A stretch of 24,534 nucleotides of DNA, taken from URNF01 sp045649855. GTDB lineage: Bacteria; Bacillota; Clostridia; Oscillospirales; Acutalibacteraceae. Where the stretch lies: positions 1-24,534 of the forward strand of contig JAZRQN010000146.1 of NCBI GenBank assembly GCA_045649855.1, in the 5' to 3' direction. Every line of letters begins with the position of its first letter. Position 1 is the first letter of the stretch. The notes beneath the pieces were generated by a model that was not told where the DNA came from, searched no databases, and saw only the letters and a list, made by a program, of their open reading frames with translations. Positions 23,129-24,534 of this stretch are shown one piece after another. The position numbers and the translations under genes were made by a program.

Positions 23129-23133
23129 CTCCT
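23129..23133 (-). promoter_or_regulatory. Ribosome binding site deciding the start at 23121
   Basis: AGGAG is one base from the ATG at 23127 and seven from the in-frame ATG at 23121; it lies at the stop codon of the preceding SDR gene. Confidence 0.55.
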
Positions 23134-23134
23134 T

Positions 23135-23959
23135 TTACACGCCGGAATACGCCGAGAAACCACCATCCACAGGAATCGTAACACCTGTTACAAAGCCGGA
23201 TTTGGTGTCATCCAACAACCACTCGAGCGTGCCGAGCAATTCTGCTGCTTCACCGAAACGACCCATCGGGGTAGCGGCAAGGATTTTGCCGGTACGCGCA
23301 GTGGGAGTGCCGTCCTCGTTAAAGAGCAACGCTCTGTTCTGATTGCTGACGAAGAAACCGGGCGCGATCGCATTGACACGAATGCCTTCTTTCGCAAAAT
23401 GCACCGCCAACCAGGAAGTGAAGTTAGTAACAGCAGCTTTCGCGGCAGAGTATGCAGGAATTTTGGTCAACGGACGGTACGCGTTCATAGAAGAAACGTT
23501 GAGCACCGAGCAACCTGCACGGCCGAGCATATCGGTCATAAACACCTGACTGGGCAACAACACGCCCTTGAGGTTCAGGTCGAACACAAAATCAAAGCCT
23601 TTTTCTTCAATATTGAAGAAGGTCATAAAATCTTCGGCGGTCTCATCACCTGCCTCATATTCTTCGTGCAGGGTGGTGCAACGCGGATTATTACCGCCTG
23701 CGCCATTGACCAAAATGTCGCATTTACCAAAATCGGCGAGCACCTTTTCGTGCACCGCTTCAATGTCCGCACGGTCAAGCACATTACATTTGTACGCCTT
23801 TGCAGTGCCGCCTGCGGCGACAATGCGGTCTGCCACCGCCTGCGCGGCAACGTCGTTGAGGTCCAAAAGCGCTACCTTCGCGCCCAAAGTCGCCAAATGC
23901 TCTGCAAAGCCGGAGCAAAGAACGCCGCCGGCACCTGTTACTACAATCACTTTATCCAT
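23135..23959 (-). CDS. SDR oxidoreductase, D-mannonate oxidoreductase (fructuronate reductase) type
   Basis: A 274-residue classical short-chain dehydrogenase with TGAGGVLCSG (8-17, cofactor), NGAGGNNP (85-92), VSSMNAY (155-161) and the catalytic YSAAK (Y170, K174). Several segments match what I recall of the Firmicutes SDR-type D-mannonate oxidoreductase (YjmF/UxuB-like), which reduces fructuronate to mannonate: FDFVFDLNLKGVLLPSQVF (122-140), MNAYRPLTKIPAYS, AIAPGFFVSNQNRALLF and VDGGFSAYSGV. By family knowledge it would therefore act in hexuronate catabolism, but uxuA, uxaC and a KDG kinase are not in the window, so a related keto-acid substrate remains possible. GAGGAG lies 9 bases before the ATG. 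It is 15 bases after the isomerase at the window edge. Confidence 0.85.
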   Translation of the reverse strand: MDKVIVVTGAGGVLCSGFAEHLATLGAKVALLDLNDVAAQAVADRIVAAGGTAKAYKCNVLDRADIEAVHEKVLADFGKCDILVNGAGGNNPRCTTLHEEYEAGDETAEDFMTFFNIEEKGFDFVFDLNLKGVLLPSQVFMTDMLGRAGCSVLNVSSMNAYRPLTKIPAYSAAKAAVTNFTSWLAVHFAKEGIRVNAIAPGFFVSNQNRALLFNEDGTPTARTGKILAATPMGRFGEAAELLGTLEWLLDDTKSGFVTGVTIPVDGGFSAYSGV

Positions 23960-23974
23960 ACTGTCATTCTCCTC

Positions 23975-24534
23975 TCATTTAAAACACTCGATGATCGGGC
24001 GCGTTGCATACGCGGCCGTCTCAAAATCGGGTGCGAACACTGCTTCTACGCTCAAACGAGCGTCATATCCGCTCGATTTTAGCGCCGCTGCCCACAGTTT
24101 CACCTGTTCCAAATCTTCCGCAAGCGGAACACCGCGGTCATCATTTGCACGGGCAATATGTGCGTGCCACACGGGAGATTCCGTTTCACGCACCGCGTCC
24201 ATCGTTTCGCCCGAACGGTAGGTGTGGTAAAAATCCACCAAACAGCCAACGTGGCTATGCGCCGCACGGCGCACCATCTCTTTACCCTCTGCCACCGTGT
24301 TGACCAGATTGGTCTCTTTCGGGCCGAGCGGCTCGATGACCACGCGGATGTTGTAGGTTTTGGCAATGTCGCCACAAACGTTCAACACACGGCAAAATTG
24401 GTCAATCGCTTTCTCTCGGTCATATCCGTCAGGGACATTGCGAGCGCCACCGCTACCGATCACAACCACCTGTGCGCCCAGTTCTGCGGCGCGAGATAAA
24501 GCGTGATCGAAATAGACGGCAATCGCCTCATAAT
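23975..24534 (-). CDS. Sugar phosphate isomerase/epimerase TIM-barrel protein, third type, 5' partial
   Basis: The visible 186 residues are the C-terminal two thirds of another xylose-isomerase-like barrel; the frame is open to the window edge (first visible residues YEAIAVYFDHALSRAAELGAQVVVIGSGG), so the start lies outside. The GTG at 24469 is internal to a conserved strand and is not the start. Metal-site candidates are VVIEPLG (Glu), CLVDFYHTYRSGET (Asp), WHAHIARANDDRG (His) and LSVEAVF (Glu). The VIGSGGARNVPDGYD segment is typical of this subgroup, where the strand is followed by the first helix of the active-site half. It is the most upstream visible gene of the operon; its promoter lies beyond the window. 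Confidence 0.83.
   Translation of the reverse strand, partial: YEAIAVYFDHALSRAAELGAQVVVIGSGGARNVPDGYDREKAIDQFCRVLNVCGDIAKTYNIRVVIEPLGPKETNLVNTVAEGKEMVRRAAHSHVGCLVDFYHTYRSGETMDAVRETESPVWHAHIARANDDRGVPLAEDLEQVKLWAAALKSSGYDARLSVEAVFAPDFETAAYATRPIIECFK

Noticed and set aside
21427..23181. A 584-codon open frame on the plus strand across the two isomerase genes
   Set aside because: It is antisense to two genes with clear family motifs, lacks a ribosome site, and its translation shows no recognisable domain. It is explained by codon bias of the genes on the opposite strand.
22904..24082. A 392-codon plus-strand open frame across the SDR gene
   Set aside because: The SDR has complete cofactor and catalytic motifs on the other strand; this frame is a shadow of it.
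1..24534. CRISPR arrays, insertion sequences, tRNA or phage genes
   Set aside because: No direct-repeat series, transposase, integrase, terminal inverted repeats around a gene, or cloverleaf-like sequence was seen; intergenic space is too small for most of these.

Overview
The window looks like a chromosomal segment of an uncultured clostridial Firmicute, probably a gut Oscillospirales/Ruminococcaceae-type bacterium. That is inference from protein flavour and gene order (DUF177-rpmF, DUF512-der-plsY, rsmD-coaD, strong AAGGAGG ribosome sites, sigma-A promoters with 16-17 bp spacers). It is densely coded: 27 genes, the first and last cut by the window edges, no gap above 300 bases, and no tRNA, rRNA, CRISPR array, insertion sequence or phage gene seen.

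Layout. 1-1663 (+): both subunits of an aconitase X-type dehydratase, the large one missing its N-terminus. 1720-2403 (-): purC with its own promoter. 2558-2734 (-): a 58-residue glycine-rich membrane peptide with its own terminator. 2853-3353 (+): trmL. A 34-bp palindromic terminator separates it from galE (3394-4410, -). 4529-6499 (+): a sugar nucleotidyltransferase and galM, divergent from galE, forming a UDP-hexose module. 6544-8076 (+): rsmD-coaD-coiled-coil protein from a good promoter to a terminator. 8171-11385 (+): an FAD oxidoreductase related to UDP-galactopyranose mutases, overlapping by four bases a polytopic membrane protein; likely an envelope-glycan pair. 11428-14810 (-): DUF512 radical SAM protein, der, plsY. 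14893-15611 (-): yceD-rpmF behind a perfect consensus promoter. 15756-17552 (-): pgi and a 134-residue P-loop protein. 17786-19021 (-): a secreted D,D-carboxypeptidase.

The least ordinary part is 19116-24534 (-): six tightly packed genes, gaps 13-27 bases, ending in a strong terminator. In transcription order they are a TIM-barrel sugar isomerase (cut by the window edge), an SDR oxidoreductase of the D-mannonate/fructuronate type, two more TIM-barrel isomerases of different subfamilies, and two paralogous Gfo/Idh/MocA dehydrogenases. This combination of several NAD-type sugar oxidoreductases with several metal-dependent keto/aldo isomerases, without kinase, hydrolase or transporter in view, suggests catabolism of an oxidised or unusual sugar (hexuronate, inositol-like, or a 3-keto-glycoside route). 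The substrate cannot be read from the sequence.

Several starts were moved inward from the longest open frame because the Shine-Dalgarno sequence touches or nearly touches the first ATG and is correctly spaced for a second in-frame ATG (galE, der, the carboxypeptidase, the 23121 isomerase).
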